This document shows positions 1-10,981 of a stretch of DNA of 32,063 bases, piece by piece (the stretch's first letter is position 1; each line of letters begins with the position of its first letter). This stretch comes from Deltaproteobacteria bacterium (GTDB lineage: Bacteria; Desulfobacterota; Syntrophia; Syntrophales; UBA2185): positions 1 to 32,063 of the forward strand of contig VGTB01000013.1 in assembly GCA_016874835.1 (NCBI GenBank), in the 5' to 3' direction. The notes under the pieces were generated by a model, which was not told the origin of the DNA, ran no database searches, and was given only the letters and a program-made list of their open reading frames with translations. A program made the translations under genes and the position numbers.

Positions 1-717
1 ATGAAATTCCATCCCGGGGTGAATTTTTCACTCTCCGGCGGGGGATCGGGGGAAGGCATCAAGGCCCTTATAGACAAGTCAACGAACATAGCAACCTCAT
101 CGAGGGAGATCAAAAAGAACGAGATTGAGCTGGCAAAGAGCAAAGGTGTCAATCCTGTTGCCCATACTGTGGCGATTGATGCAATCGTTCCCATAGTTCA
201 TCCGAAAAATAAGGTGAAGGACATGACAATAGATCAGTTGAGCCAGATCTATCAGGGCAAGATTACAAACTGGAAAGAGGTGGGTGGTGACAATCTGACA
301 ATCGTTGTTGTCTCCAGGGACAGCAGCTCCGGCACCTTTGAATCATGGGGGCACCTGGTTCTCAATAATGCCAAAGTAACGCCCAAGGCCCAGTTGCAGG
401 CCTCAAACGGGGCAGTCGTACAAACGGTGGCAAAGAATAGATACGCCATAGGCTATATCGGGTTGGGATACCTCAATAAATCGGTGAAGGCCTTAACGGT
501 AAATGGTGTGACCGCCTCTATAGAGACAGCTATTAAAAAAGAGTATCCCATTGCGAGACCGCTGTACATGTACACGAATGGGCAACCAACCGGTGAAGTA
601 GACCGTTACATAAAATTTGTGCTGAGTTCTGCCGGCCAGAAGTTGGTTGCCAGGGAAGGTTTTGTTCCCCTGACGTTGGAGACCAAGAAGAAAGCACCGG
701 GAAAAAAGAAGGGTTGA
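1..717 (+). CDS. pstS: Phosphate ABC transporter substrate-binding protein PstS (5'-partial)
   Basis: This is the periplasmic phosphate-binding component of the high-affinity Pst ABC transporter. The visible 238 residues match the PstS/PBP-like fold: a GGGSGEGIKAL stretch near residue 13, a SSREIK motif near residue 33, and SRDSSSGTFESW near residue 105, the phosphate-cradling S-R-x-x-S-G-T segment. A basic tail ends the protein. The window opens on an ATG, but that Met aligns inside the mature domain, so the signal peptide and roughly the first 40-50 residues lie outside the window. The stop overlaps the following pstC region, and pstC-pstA-pstB-phoU-phoR follow on the same strand, which fixes the identity. 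Any Pho box would be upstream and cannot be seen. Confidence 0.93.
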   Translation: MKFHPGVNFSLSGGGSGEGIKALIDKSTNIATSSREIKKNEIELAKSKGVNPVAHTVAIDAIVPIVHPKNKVKDMTIDQLSQIYQGKITNWKEVGGDNLTIVVVSRDSSSGTFESWGHLVLNNAKVTPKAQLQASNGAVVQTVAKNRYAIGYIGLGYLNKSVKALTVNGVTASIETAIKKEYPIARPLYMYTNGQPTGEVDRYIKFVLSSAGQKLVAREGFVPLTLETKKKAPGKKKG

Positions 718-752
718 AGCGGAAGGATGCCTGTAAGACGAGGATACTGGAG

Positions 753-1640
753 ATGACGAGACAGCAGAAAGAAATCATCATAAAAGGTCTCTTTGCGATC
801 GTCGCGTTTGTGTCCGTGATGATCCTCACACTGATTGTCGTGTTCCTGTTCCGGGAAGGGATTCCGATTTTTCGGGAAGTCGGTCTTTCTGATTTTCTTT
901 TTGGCAGAGAGTGGTATCCCACATATGATCCCCCTTCCTACGGCATATGGCCTTTGATCATTGGCTCTTTTATCGTGACGATTTTTGCATGCCTCATCGC
1001 CGTTCCCCTGGGAATCCTTTCGGCGGTGTACATTTCTGAAATTGCCCCGCCTGCCGTCAGGGAGATTATGAAGTCCATCATCGAACTCCTGGCGGGACTT
1101 CCCTCGGTTGTCCTCGGGTTTTTTGGCATGGTTATTGTGGCCCCGTGGCTTCAGGAGACATTTGACCTCCCCACGGGACTGAACATCGTGAATGCCTCGG
1201 TTATTCTCGCGCTCATGGCCGTTCCGACGATTTCAAGTATTTCGGAAGATGCGATTTATGCCGTTCCCCAGGAATTCAAGGAGGCGTCGTATGCCCTGGG
1301 CGCGACAAAATTTGAGACCATTGTCAGGGTGATTATGCCGGCTGCCTTCTCCGGGATATCGACTGCCGTGATCCTGGGAATGGCAAGAGCTATCGGGGAA
1401 ACAATGGTGGTATTGATGGTTGCCGGTGGTGCGGCGTCAATCCCGGAAAGTATCTTCGACTCGGTGAGACCAATGCCCGCCAGCATTGCTGCCGAAATGG
1501 GGGAGGCCCCATTCGGGAGCGGACATTATCACGCCCTGTTTGCCACCGGTATCGTGTTATTCTTTTTAACCCTCGTTTTTAATCTCATAGCCGATTATAT
1601 TTCTCATAAGTTCAAGGAAGTAGGATCAGCGACATTATGA
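753..1640 (+). CDS. pstC: Phosphate ABC transporter permease PstC
   Basis: Inner-membrane permease subunit that pairs with PstA to form the phosphate channel. The protein has about six hydrophobic segments: an N-terminal helix, then a GIWPLIIGSFIVT segment starting the transport domain, and a C-terminal helix before the stop. The EAA-type loop (ASYALGATKFETIVRVIMP) that contacts the ATPase is clear around residues 187-205. The reading frame is open from a TTG at 714 that overlaps the pstS stop. The ATG at 753 is preferred because AGGA lies about 9 bases upstream and the product (295 aa) then starts at the usual place. The stop overlaps the pstA start by four bases (ATGA). Confidence 0.93.
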   Translation: MTRQQKEIIIKGLFAIVAFVSVMILTLIVVFLFREGIPIFREVGLSDFLFGREWYPTYDPPSYGIWPLIIGSFIVTIFACLIAVPLGILSAVYISEIAPPAVREIMKSIIELLAGLPSVVLGFFGMVIVAPWLQETFDLPTGLNIVNASVILALMAVPTISSISEDAIYAVPQEFKEASYALGATKFETIVRVIMPAAFSGISTAVILGMARAIGETMVVLMVAGGAASIPESIFDSVRPMPASIAAEMGEAPFGSGHYHALFATGIVLFFLTLVFNLIADYISHKFKEVGSATL

Positions 1641-2581
1641 AAGGAACCGTCGGATTTCAAGCAGCATCGAGGGCAATACAGCAGTCATCTCCGGATGAGA
1701 TGAAGAGGAAACTCCCGCGGGGATCTCTCAGGTGGCGCTATCTTAAACAACAGATTTTTTTTACTGTCGTTCGTCTGTCCGCATTGATCATATCTCTTTC
1801 CCTTGGTGGTCTGATCCTTTACATCACTGTCCAGGGGCTGCCTGCCATTAACTGGGATTTTCTGACCCTCCCGCCAACGGATTCCATGACGAAGGGGGGG
1901 ATCATGCCCGCCATTCTGGGGACTCTTTATCTTACCATAGGTGCCATTGCCGTTGCCCTTCCTCTGGGAGTAGCATCGGCGGTCTATCTTGCGGAATATG
2001 CGAAACAGGGACGGTTTATCCGACTGGTCAGGATCGGGATCAACTGCCTGGCCGGTGTTCCTTCGGTGGTGTTCGGGTTGTTTGGCCTCGGTTTCTTTGT
2101 GGTGTTCCTTCAGTTTGGTTCCTGTATTCTGTCCGGGGCACTCACCCTGGGTGTCCTTATTCTGCCGACCATTATCGGCGCCTCCGAGGAAGCGCTGAAG
2201 GCTGTACCGCAGACGTTCCGGGAGGCATCTTTGGCACTGGGAGTTTCCAAGTGGCGAACTATCTATAAGATCGTTTTGCCTCTGGCATTGCCCGGCATAC
2301 TTACCGGTTCGATCTTGGGTATCGGTCGGGCGGCAGGTGAGACGGCGCCGATCATGTTTACCGCGGCTGCTTTTTTCACTGCCAAGCTTCCCAGTTCCAT
2401 ATTTGATGAAGTCATGGCGCTTCCCTACCACATCTATGTATTGGCTACCGCAGGTACTCAAATCGAACTTACACGGCCCCTTCAGTTCGGAACGGTGCTC
2501 GTCCTCGTCGGAGTTGTTCTGGGAATTGATCTGGTGGCAATCGTCATTAGAAGTAATATGAGAAGGCGAAAAAGGTGGTAA
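1637..2581 (+). CDS. pstA: Phosphate ABC transporter permease PstA
   Basis: Second membrane permease subunit of the Pst transporter. The 314-residue protein has a hydrophilic N-terminal stretch of about 35 residues, then about six membrane segments. The BPD transport domain includes an EAA-type loop ([19 protein letters not shown]) and the [10 protein letters not shown] motif typical of PstA. It ends in a basic cytoplasmic tail ([10 protein letters not shown]). Its ATG overlaps the pstC stop, showing translational coupling. An internal ATG at 1700 would remove the long hydrophilic leader and is an alternative start. The stop (TAA, 2579-2581) touches the pstB start region. Confidence 0.93.
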   Translation: MKGTVGFQAASRAIQQSSPDEMKRKLPRGSLRWRYLKQQIFFTVVRLSALIISLSLGGLILYITVQGLPAINWDFLTLPPTDSMTKGGIMPAILGTLYLTIGAIAVALPLGVASAVYLAEYAKQGRFIRLVRIGINCLAGVPSVVFGLFGLGFFVVFLQFGSCILSGALTLGVLILPTIIGASEEALKAVPQTFREASLALGVSKWRTIYKIVLPLALPGILTGSILGIGRAAGETAPIMFTAAAFFTAKLPSSIFDEVMALPYHIYVLATAGTQIELTRPLQFGTVLVLVGVVLGIDLVAIVIRSNMRRRKRW

Positions 2582-2583
2582 TG

Positions 2584-3345
2584 ATGGATGATAATCATAT
2601 CATAGAGCTCAACGGAGTGAATTTCTTTTATGGAGATTTCATGGCCATCAGCGATGTCACGATGGCTTTTGAAAAGAACAGGGTGACGGCATTGATAGGA
2701 CCTTCCGGATGTGGGAAGTCCACACTGCTGCGGCTTCTTAATCGCATGAACGATCTGATTACGGGGACCAGGATTGAAGGGGAAATACTTTTTGACGGTA
2801 AAGACATTTATGCCCCTGAGGTGGATCCTGTGGATGTCCGGAGAAGAATCGGTATGGTTTTTCAGAAGCCCAATCCTTTCCCCAAATCTATATTCAACAA
2901 TATCACCTATGCACCAAAACTTGCTGGAATTACCGGGAGGAGTGATTTAGAATACCTTGTTGAGGAAAGCCTGAAACAGGCGGTTCTGTGGGATGAGGTG
3001 AAGGATATTTTAGATAGGTCGGCCATGACCCTCTCCGGGGGACAGCAGCAGCGCCTCTGCATAGCCAGGGCGCTCGCCATGAAACCGGATGTGCTCCTCA
3101 TGGATGAGCCGACATCAGCGCTGGATCCTATATCCACAGCGAAAATCGAGGAACTGATAGGTGAGTTGGAGAAAAACCTCGCGATCATCATCGTGACGCA
3201 TAACATGCAGCAGGCAGCCCGCGTGTCATCAAAAACAGGTTTTCTCTATTTAGGTAGGTTGATAGAGTACAACGTCACGGAAAAGATTTTTACCAATCCG
3301 GATATGAAGCAGACGGAAGATTATATTACCGGCAGATTCGGATGA
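2584..3345 (+). CDS. pstB: Phosphate ABC transporter ATP-binding protein PstB
   Basis: Cytoplasmic ATPase that powers phosphate import through PstC/PstA. It has a Walker A motif (GPSGCGKST), a Q-loop ([12 protein letters not shown]), the ABC signature LSGGQQQR, Walker [13 protein letters not shown] and the H-loop histidine in [17 protein letters not shown] and the DYITGRFG C-terminus are characteristic of PstB. Several starts are possible (GTG 2575, ATG 2581, ATG 2584). AGGTGG at 2573-2578 sits best for the ATG at 2584, giving about 253 residues. It is coupled to pstA and followed by phoU after 39 bases. Confidence 0.95.
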   Translation: MDDNHIIELNGVNFFYGDFMAISDVTMAFEKNRVTALIGPSGCGKSTLLRLLNRMNDLITGTRIEGEILFDGKDIYAPEVDPVDVRRRIGMVFQKPNPFPKSIFNNITYAPKLAGITGRSDLEYLVEESLKQAVLWDEVKDILDRSAMTLSGGQQQRLCIARALAMKPDVLLMDEPTSALDPISTAKIEELIGELEKNLAIIIVTHNMQQAARVSSKTGFLYLGRLIEYNVTEKIFTNPDMKQTEDYITGRFG

Positions 3346-3384
3346 TAAAAATGATCACCACGCATATGAAATGGAGATTACAGT

Positions 3385-4074
3385 ATGGCGGAAAAAAGGC
3401 ATACCAGTACCCACTATGGAAAGGAACTCCGGAATATAAAGGAAGGTCTCATTTATTTAGGGGCGATGGTCGAAAAGGCGATTGAGTGCGCAATAAGAGC
3501 CCTTGTGAACCGGGATACGGAACTGGCGCGCAAGGTAATCTGCGATGACGGTGAGATTGACCAGCTGGATGTAAAAATCGAAGAGAAGTGCATTCGCATA
3601 CTCGCCTTGCGGCAGCCCGCTGCACGGGATCTGAGGTTCATTACAACGGCGATTAAAATCAATGGGCATCTGGAAAGAATCGGAGATATGGCGGTGAATA
3701 TCGCTGAAAAGGCCATCATCTTGAGCGAGGAACCTCCGATAAAACCCTATATCGATATTCCCAGGATGGCGGAAGTTGCCCGGGGAATGATAAAGGAGAG
3801 TCTCGACGCTTTTGTCCATGAAAAGACCAGCCTGGCACAGAAGGTGAGGTCAGATGATGAAATCATTGATAACCTGAACGAACAGGTATTCAGGGAACTC
3901 CTTACCTATATGATGGAAGATCCCCGAAAGATACACAGGGCTCTTATCATTATGCAGATTTCCAAAAGTCTGGAACGTATTTCTGATCACGCGGTCGGCA
4001 TTGCAGATATGGTCGTGTACATGGTGACGGGAAAAATAGTGCGACACGCACCCGTCTGCAAGAATGTGGAGTAA
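3385..4074 (+). CDS. phoU: Phosphate signalling/transport regulator PhoU
   Basis: Cytoplasmic PhoU links Pst transporter state to the PhoR kinase and restrains phosphate uptake and Pho-regulon signalling. The 229-residue protein is the usual length and has the two tandem three-helix PhoU repeats. Each carries the metal-binding signature: RDLRFITTAIKINGHLERIGDMAVNIAE in the first repeat (shown here only as ERIGDMAVNIAE) and SLERISDHAVGIAD in the second. It lies between pstB and the phoR-like kinase gene, and its 3' end overlaps the kinase start by 11 bases. The gene order pstSCAB-phoU-phoR supports the assignment. Confidence 0.94.
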   Translation: MAEKRHTSTHYGKELRNIKEGLIYLGAMVEKAIECAIRALVNRDTELARKVICDDGEIDQLDVKIEEKCIRILALRQPAARDLRFITTAIKINGHLERIGDMAVNIAEKAIILSEEPPIKPYIDIPRMAEVARGMIKESLDAFVHEKTSLAQKVRSDDEIIDNLNEQVFRELLTYMMEDPRKIHRALIIMQISKSLERISDHAVGIADMVVYMVTGKIVRHAPVCKNVE

Positions 4075-5842
4075 TTTGTTGAAGAGTCGCCTGTTTTATA
4101 AGGTATTTATAAGCGGCACTGCGATATTGTTAGTGATCGTCGTCGCGTTAGGTCTGCTTTTTGCCCATTATATCAAAAGCGAGCTTGTGGCGGAGGTAAA
4201 AGTTGACCTGGTGGCTCAGTCACAAATCATCACCCTGTTATCAAAAAAACAACTTGAAAAGCACCTTTCATCTCTTTCCGATATGTCCAAGTCGCGGATT
4301 ACCCTTATTGATGAGTCAGGATGGGTTTTGGCTGACTCTGAGAGGAACGTATCAGAGCTGGATAACCACCTGAACCGCCCGGAGGTTCAGGAGGCAAGAA
4401 TAAAAGGGAAAGGGGAAGCGTTACGGTACAGTCATACCTTAGCTGTGGATATGCTCTACATCGTCTCACCCATCAGGGAAGGATCGAAACTGACGGGTTA
4501 CGTTCGTTTAGCCCGGCCTCTCTATGCGGTGAAGAGGTCTGTTGATCGACTCTATCGTTTCATATACCAGAGCGTGCTCATTATATTCATTCCCTCTCTG
4601 ATAATCGCTTTTTTCTTGTCCAGGAAATTAGTATTGCCGATTCAGAAGATCGAGTCTTATACAGAAAAGGCAAGCCGTGGGGAAATGCCGGGAACATTGC
4701 TCGTCGAGTCAACTGATGAGATGGGTCGTCTGGCAGAGAATATCAATCGGATGGTGTTGGAGTGTAAGGAAAAAATTGAATTGGCAGACGAGGAGAAAGG
4801 AAAACTTGAAGCGGCTTTTTCAAGCATGGTGGAAGGCGTTCTCATTCTCGACAGTCATGACCGTATAGAATTGATAAACAAGTGTTTGAAAGACATCCTT
4901 GGTAAATTGTACTCAGACCAGATTATCAACATCACACCCCTTGAGGCTTTCAGGAACGTGGAGCTTCAAAATGCCATCGAGCGATTCAAGAAAACTAAAA
5001 CGCCAATCGTTCAGCAGATTACCATAGGTGAGGAGAATCCCGTTATCCTGGAGGTAAGTATCTCTGCCGTGAAGGGTCTTCCCGGGGGAGAAGAAAAGAC
5101 AATGCTGGTTTTTCATGATGTAACGCGACTTAAGAAACTGGAGAAGATACGGGAGGACTTTGTGGCCAATGTGACCCATGAGATCAAAACGCCACTCACA
5201 GCAATAATCGGATTCGTGGAAACCCTGCAGGGAGGAGCAATTGATGACAAGGGTGATGCGAAGAAGTTTCTTCAGACCATTTCTGAAAATGCCCGTCGTC
5301 TCGACCGTTTGGTTGACGATCTGCTGACGCTCTCCAGCATTGAACTGGGAGAAATGAAGATGCAATTCGAAAAGGTATCCGTAGCTGATATCCTCGGGAG
5401 CGTGCTGCCTGTGTTCGAGGTGAAAGCCGTGGAGAAATCCATCGCAATTGACACGAATATTCCCGAAGATCTTCCACCGATTCGGGCAGACAGGGATAAA
5501 ATGATTCAGGTTCTCCTGAATATTCTCGATAATGCCATGAAATTCACGCCGGATGGAGGACAGATATCAGTCACGGCTTTCCAGGAAACTGGCGCATTTG
5601 TCACTGTAAAGATTAGTGATACCGGTGTCGGGATACCGAAAAGCGAGATTTCCAGATTGGGAGAGCGTTTTTACCGGGTAGACAAAACGCGTTCACGGGA
5701 AGAGGGAGGTACCGGTCTGGGATTGTCAATTGTGAAACATCTCATGAAGGCACATGAAGGCCGTATTATATTCGATAGCCAGGTTGGTAAAGGTACTTCT
5801 GTTTCTCTCTATTTCCCTGTAAGTCAAGGCAAGACGGTATAA
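4064..5842 (+). CDS. phoR: Phosphate regulon sensor histidine kinase PhoR
   Basis: Membrane sensor kinase of the PhoR/PhoB family that would autophosphorylate and pass phosphate to a PhoB response regulator not encoded in this window. Domains along the 592 residues: transmembrane helix about 15-35, extracytoplasmic sensor region about 36-165, second helix about 168-187, HAMP linker to about 240, PAS-like domain about 250-355, HisKA with the phospho-acceptor His372 in the motif NVTHEIKTPL, then HATPase_c with an N-box (NILDNAMKF) and G-boxes (DTGVGIP, GGTGLGLSIV). The ATG at 4064 lies inside phoU. A TTG at 4079 preceded by GTGGAG is an alternative start. The family call is firm; the phosphate role rests on position. 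Confidence 0.9.
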   Translation: MWSNLLKSRLFYKVFISGTAILLVIVVALGLLFAHYIKSELVAEVKVDLVAQSQIITLLSKKQLEKHLSSLSDMSKSRITLIDESGWVLADSERNVSELDNHLNRPEVQEARIKGKGEALRYSHTLAVDMLYIVSPIREGSKLTGYVRLARPLYAVKRSVDRLYRFIYQSVLIIFIPSLIIAFFLSRKLVLPIQKIESYTEKASRGEMPGTLLVESTDEMGRLAENINRMVLECKEKIELADEEKGKLEAAFSSMVEGVLILDSHDRIELINKCLKDILGKLYSDQIINITPLEAFRNVELQNAIERFKKTKTPIVQQITIGEENPVILEVSISAVKGLPGGEEKTMLVFHDVTRLKKLEKIREDFVANVTHEIKTPLTAIIGFVETLQGGAIDDKGDAKKFLQTISENARRLDRLVDDLLTLSSIELGEMKMQFEKVSVADILGSVLPVFEVKAVEKSIAIDTNIPEDLPPIRADRDKMIQVLLNILDNAMKFTPDGGQISVTAFQETGAFVTVKISDTGVGIPKSEISRLGERFYRVDKTRSREEGGTGLGLSIVKHLMKAHEGRIIFDSQVGKGTSVSLYFPVSQGKTV

Positions 5843-5875
5843 GAAACTTACAGCACAGGGGCAGGCTTGAGGCTT

Positions 5876-5908
5876 GAGGAAAGAAAACCGGGTCTGTCCT
5901 CTTTTTTT
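5876..5908 (+). terminator. Rho-independent terminator after phoR
   Basis: A stem GAGGA/TCCTC, extended by AGA/TCT across one A-G mismatch and closed by an eight-base loop, is followed directly by seven T residues (5902-5908). It lies 34 bases after the phoR stop and would end the pst-pho transcript before groES. Confidence 0.65.
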
Positions 5909-5928
5909 AAATATTCTCAATGAATGAC

Positions 5929-5956
5929 TTGACATGAGCAAATTTATGTATATTTT
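5929..5956 (+). promoter_or_regulatory. Putative sigma-70-type promoter for groESL
   Basis: A perfect -35 hexamer TTGACA at 5929-5934 is followed after 16 bases by TATTTT (5951-5956). An alternative TATATT lies at 5949-5954 with a short spacer. The groES start is about 75 bases further on. No CIRCE inverted repeat (TTAGCACTC-N9-GAGTGCTAA) and no sigma-32-like CCCCAT box is visible between the terminator and groES. Confidence 0.4.
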
Positions 5957-6031
5957 ATTACCTGATCAATAAGCACATCAATTATCTTTCGAAATCTAAA
6001 AAATAGAAATATGAAAGGAGAGGTAAAAACT

Positions 6032-6322
6032 ATGAAAATCAGACCTTTACAGGATCGAGTAATTATCAGGAGGCTCGAGGAGGAACAGAAGACAAAAGGT
6101 GGCATTATCATTCCCGATACGGCGAAGGAAAAACCTATCGAGGGAGAGGTCGTTGCGGTCGGTAAGGGTAAAACGGCGGATGACGGGAAATTGATAAAAC
6201 CGGATGTCAAAGCGGGTGACAGGGTTCTCTTCAGCAAATATGCCGGTACGGAGGTCAAGATAGATGGTGTGGAACATCTGATCATGAGAGAAGACGATAT
6301 TCTGGGAATCATCGAAAAGTAA
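6032..6322 (+). CDS. groES: Co-chaperonin GroES
   Basis: Ten-kilodalton co-chaperonin that caps the GroEL ring during ATP-driven protein folding in the cytoplasm. The 96-residue product begins [17 protein letters not shown], has the mobile-loop region with [14 protein letters not shown] near residues 23-36, and ends in the standard REDDILGII segment. The frame is open from an ATG at 6011, but that codon lies in the ribosome-binding site region. AAGGAGAGG at 6014-6022 is correctly spaced for the ATG at 6032, which also gives the usual family length. groEL follows after 28 bases. Confidence 0.97.
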   Translation: MKIRPLQDRVIIRRLEEEQKTKGGIIIPDTAKEKPIEGEVVAVGKGKTADDGKLIKPDVKAGDRVLFSKYAGTEVKIDGVEHLIMREDDILGIIEK

Positions 6323-6350
6323 TAACCTGACTGTAAGGAGGATATAATAG

Positions 6351-7985
<1,635 letters not shown>

Positions 7986-8010
7986 GGTTTGTAGTGTTAT
8001 ATGAAAATAG

Positions 8011-8044
8011 AAAGCCCCCTGTTTCTCGGCAGGGGGCTTTTTTA
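8011..8044 (+). terminator. Rho-independent terminator after groEL
   Basis: An 11-base-pair stem, AAAGCCCCCTG (8011-8021) with CAGGGGGCTTT (8030-8040), closes an eight-base loop and runs into a T-rich tract. It begins 26 bases after the groEL stop. The A-rich left flank would also allow termination on the opposite strand. Confidence 0.9.
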
Positions 8045-8161
8045 TTTACTTCCTCTTGAAAGAGGTTTATTTCTGTGGTAGCTTCACCAATCACTGAATC
8101 GAGCGAAATTATTTAATTACATGATGATTTTTTAGAAAGGGCAACATTTAAGGAGAATCAA

Positions 8162-10945
8162 ATGGACTACAGGGATACGTTGAATCTGCCGAAGACCGAT
8201 TTCCCCATGAAGGCAAATCTTTCCACAAAAGAACCGGAAATTCTCACGATGTGGGAGGACATGAATATATATGAAAAGACACGACAGGTTTCGAAGGGGA
8301 GAGAAGTGTACATTCTCCATGACGGACCCCCTTATGCAAACGGGCACATCCACCTTGGTACGGCCCTGAATAAAGTGCTTAAGGATATCGTGATCAAGTC
8401 AAAAAATATGCTGGGGTATGACAGTATTTATGTGCCGGGCTGGGACTGTCACGGGCTCCCTATCGAGCATCAGGTTGATAAAGAGCTGGGTGAACGGCAG
8501 CACACGATATCTCAATCGGAGAAACGACGATACTGCAGGGCCTACGCAGATAAGTATGTGATTGTTCAGAGGGATGAGTTCAAGCGGCTGGGCGTATTCG
8601 GTGAATGGGAGAATCCCTATCTGACAATGGCTTTTGATTATGAAGCATCCACTGTTGAGGAATTCGGGAAACTTTATTTCAACGGCGACGTATACCGGGG
8701 GAGAAAACCGGTTTACTGGTGTGCCTCATGTAAGACCGCCCTGGCGGAGGCGGAGGTGGAATACGGTGACCATTCGACACCTTCCATTTATGTAAGGTTT
8801 CCGATGGTTTCGGACATATCCCCCATTCGGCCCAAACTTGCGGGGAAAAAGGTAAGTGTGGTGATATGGACCACGACCCCCTGGACGATTCCCCCGAATC
8901 AGGCGATCGCACTGCACAATGATTTTGTCTACGTTGCGGTGAAGGTGGACGGCGAGGTCTTGATTTTAGCAAAGGAACTCCTGAACTACTGTATGGATGC
9001 CTTTGGATATAAGAAATACGAGATCATCGATGAATTCCCGGGATCGGTGTTGGAAGGGCTTAAGTGCAAACATCCGTTGCTTGATCGAGAGAGTCTCCTC
9101 ATCTTGGCCTCGTTTGTTACCCTTGAAGCGGGGACGGGATGCGTCCATATCGCACCGGGTCACGGACAGGAAGATTATGAGATCGGGATGGAGTACGGTC
9201 TTGATAACTATGCCCCTGTTGATGATGACGGGAAATACACTCCCGATGTGAAATATTTTGCGGGTCAGTTCGTATTTGATGCGAATGAATCGGTAATCAA
9301 AAAACTGGATGAGTTTGGTGCCCTTCTCAGCCGTATCGACATCGAGCACTCCTATCCGCACTGCTGGCGGTGCAAGAATCCGATTATCTTCCGGTCAACC
9401 GAACAGTGGTTTATCTCCATGGAGAAGAAAGATCTGAGAAAGAAAGCACTGGAGGCGATTGATACTGTGCAGTGGATACCGGCGTGGGGAAGAGACAGGA
9501 TATACGGGATGATCAAAAGCCGCCCCGACTGGTGCATCTCCCGACAGCGCGTATGGGGGGTCCCCATTACGGTATTTTACTGCATCGGGTGCGGGGCTGA
9601 TCTCATGACGAAGGAGATTATGACACATGTGGTGACACTGGTGGCTGAACACGGTGCTGATGTATGGTTCGACAGGGAACCGAAAGACCTCATGCCCGAA
9701 GGAACCGTGTGCCCTCACTGCCGGGGCAACCAGTTCATGAAAGAGACGAATATTCTTGATGTGTGGTTCGATTCCGGTGTTACCCATGCCGCGGTATTGG
9801 AGAAGTGGTCTCATCTTCGTTCTCCCGCCGATATGTATTTAGAAGGAAGCGATCAGCACAGAGGCTGGTTTCATTCTTCCCTTCTGGAGTGCGTGGGAAC
9901 GAGGGGACGGGCGCCCTACCGGACCGTCCTGACGCACGGTTTCGTCGTGGACGGGGAGGGGAAAAAGATGTCCAAGTCCGTCGGCAATACCATTGAACCT
10001 CAGGAGATCATTGATAAGTACGGTGCGGAAATATTAAGACTCTGGGTAGCCGCGGAAGATTATACGCAGGACATAAGAATATCCGAGGAAATTCTTGAAC
10101 GCCTGGTGGAGGCGTACAGGCGTATCCGTAATACAAGCCGCTATATCCTGGGCAACCTGTATGATTTTGAATATGGAGATATGGTTCCGTATCAGGACAT
10201 GGAAGAAGTTGACCGGTGGGCCCTCCACAGGCTCCAGGAAATTATTCGCAAGGTAAGGGAAGCATATGATCAGTATCATTTTCATGTCGCCTTTTTTACA
10301 TTATATAATTTCTGTACCGTTGATCTCAGCGCTCTTTATCTGGATGTTCTCAAGGACAGGCTTTACACCTCTAAGGCTCAATCGAAACAGCGCCGCTCTG
10401 CCCAGAGTGCCATGTGCATCATACTTGATGCCATGACGAGGTTGCTCTCACCCATTCTCACATTCACCGCGGAAGAGATATGGCTTTTATTGCCCGCCTA
10501 CGAGGGAAAAGAACAGAGTGTTCATCTTGCCCGGTTTCCTGAGGTGAATGTCGAGTATGTAAATGCTGATCTCGCCCAGCGCTGGAAAGCCATGATCTCG
10601 CTCAAGGGGGAGATCTCAAAAGCCGTTGAAGCTGCGCGAAAGAGTAAAATTGTGGGGCATTCCCTGGATGCCCGTGTGGATATTTCTCCGCCCCCGGATC
10701 TCACCTCTTTCGTGGGCGAACATCGTGATGAATTAAGAATCCTGTTGATTATCTCCCAGCTCGCCATCACGAACAGAGAGCAGCTTAAGAATCCGTACGA
10801 AAGTACAGAGATTCCCGGTCTGTCAATAGGGGTGTCAAAAGCCCGGGGTCAGAAGTGCTCCCGGTGCTGGATGTTCAGTGAATCGGTAGGGGTGAGTGTC
10901 GAGCACCCGGCCATCTGTGATCGATGTCTCGCAAATCTTGACTGA
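8162..10945 (+). CDS. ileS: Isoleucine--tRNA ligase
   Basis: Class I aminoacyl-tRNA synthetase that charges tRNA-Ile and edits misactivated valine. The 927-residue length is normal for the bacterial enzyme. The HIGH-type motif lies at residues 57-66 (PYANGHIHLG). The CP1 editing domain contains VIWTTTPWTIPPN and GTGCVHIAPGHG. The KMSKS loop is at residues 602-606. The C-terminus has the zinc-finger cysteines C-x2-C and C-x2-C (from CSRCW to CDRC) of the bacterial IleS type. AAGGAG lies 6 bases before the ATG. No T-box leader could be recognised in the 117 bases between the groEL terminator and the start. lspA follows after 36 bases, a common pairing in bacteria. Confidence 0.97.
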   Translation: MDYRDTLNLPKTDFPMKANLSTKEPEILTMWEDMNIYEKTRQVSKGREVYILHDGPPYANGHIHLGTALNKVLKDIVIKSKNMLGYDSIYVPGWDCHGLPIEHQVDKELGERQHTISQSEKRRYCRAYADKYVIVQRDEFKRLGVFGEWENPYLTMAFDYEASTVEEFGKLYFNGDVYRGRKPVYWCASCKTALAEAEVEYGDHSTPSIYVRFPMVSDISPIRPKLAGKKVSVVIWTTTPWTIPPNQAIALHNDFVYVAVKVDGEVLILAKELLNYCMDAFGYKKYEIIDEFPGSVLEGLKCKHPLLDRESLLILASFVTLEAGTGCVHIAPGHGQEDYEIGMEYGLDNYAPVDDDGKYTPDVKYFAGQFVFDANESVIKKLDEFGALLSRIDIEHSYPHCWRCKNPIIFRSTEQWFISMEKKDLRKKALEAIDTVQWIPAWGRDRIYGMIKSRPDWCISRQRVWGVPITVFYCIGCGADLMTKEIMTHVVTLVAEHGADVWFDREPKDLMPEGTVCPHCRGNQFMKETNILDVWFDSGVTHAAVLEKWSHLRSPADMYLEGSDQHRGWFHSSLLECVGTRGRAPYRTVLTHGFVVDGEGKKMSKSVGNTIEPQEIIDKYGAEILRLWVAAEDYTQDIRISEEILERLVEAYRRIRNTSRYILGNLYDFEYGDMVPYQDMEEVDRWALHRLQEIIRKVREAYDQYHFHVAFFTLYNFCTVDLSALYLDVLKDRLYTSKAQSKQRRSAQSAMCIILDAMTRLLSPILTFTAEEIWLLLPAYEGKEQSVHLARFPEVNVEYVNADLAQRWKAMISLKGEISKAVEAARKSKIVGHSLDARVDISPPPDLTSFVGEHRDELRILLIISQLAITNREQLKNPYESTEIPGLSIGVSKARGQKCSRCWMFSESVGVSVEHPAICDRCLANLD

Positions 10946-10981
10946 CACGTGCTAAGCTGAGCGGGGAAGCGGGGCAATGCG

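Noticed and set aside
1685-2461. Long leftward open frame (258 codons) across pstA
   Set aside because: It lies fully inside a confident pstA gene, has a Gln/Arg/Asp-rich low-quality composition, no ribosome-binding site and no family motif.
5861-5880. Tandem GGCTTGA repeat after phoR as a repeat array
   Set aside because: Only two seven-base copies, most likely chance, and partly included in the terminator stem.
8045-8161. T-box riboswitch in the ileS leader
   Set aside because: Only 117 bases separate the groEL terminator from ileS. No T-box consensus (TGGNACCGCG) or terminator/antiterminator pair is visible.
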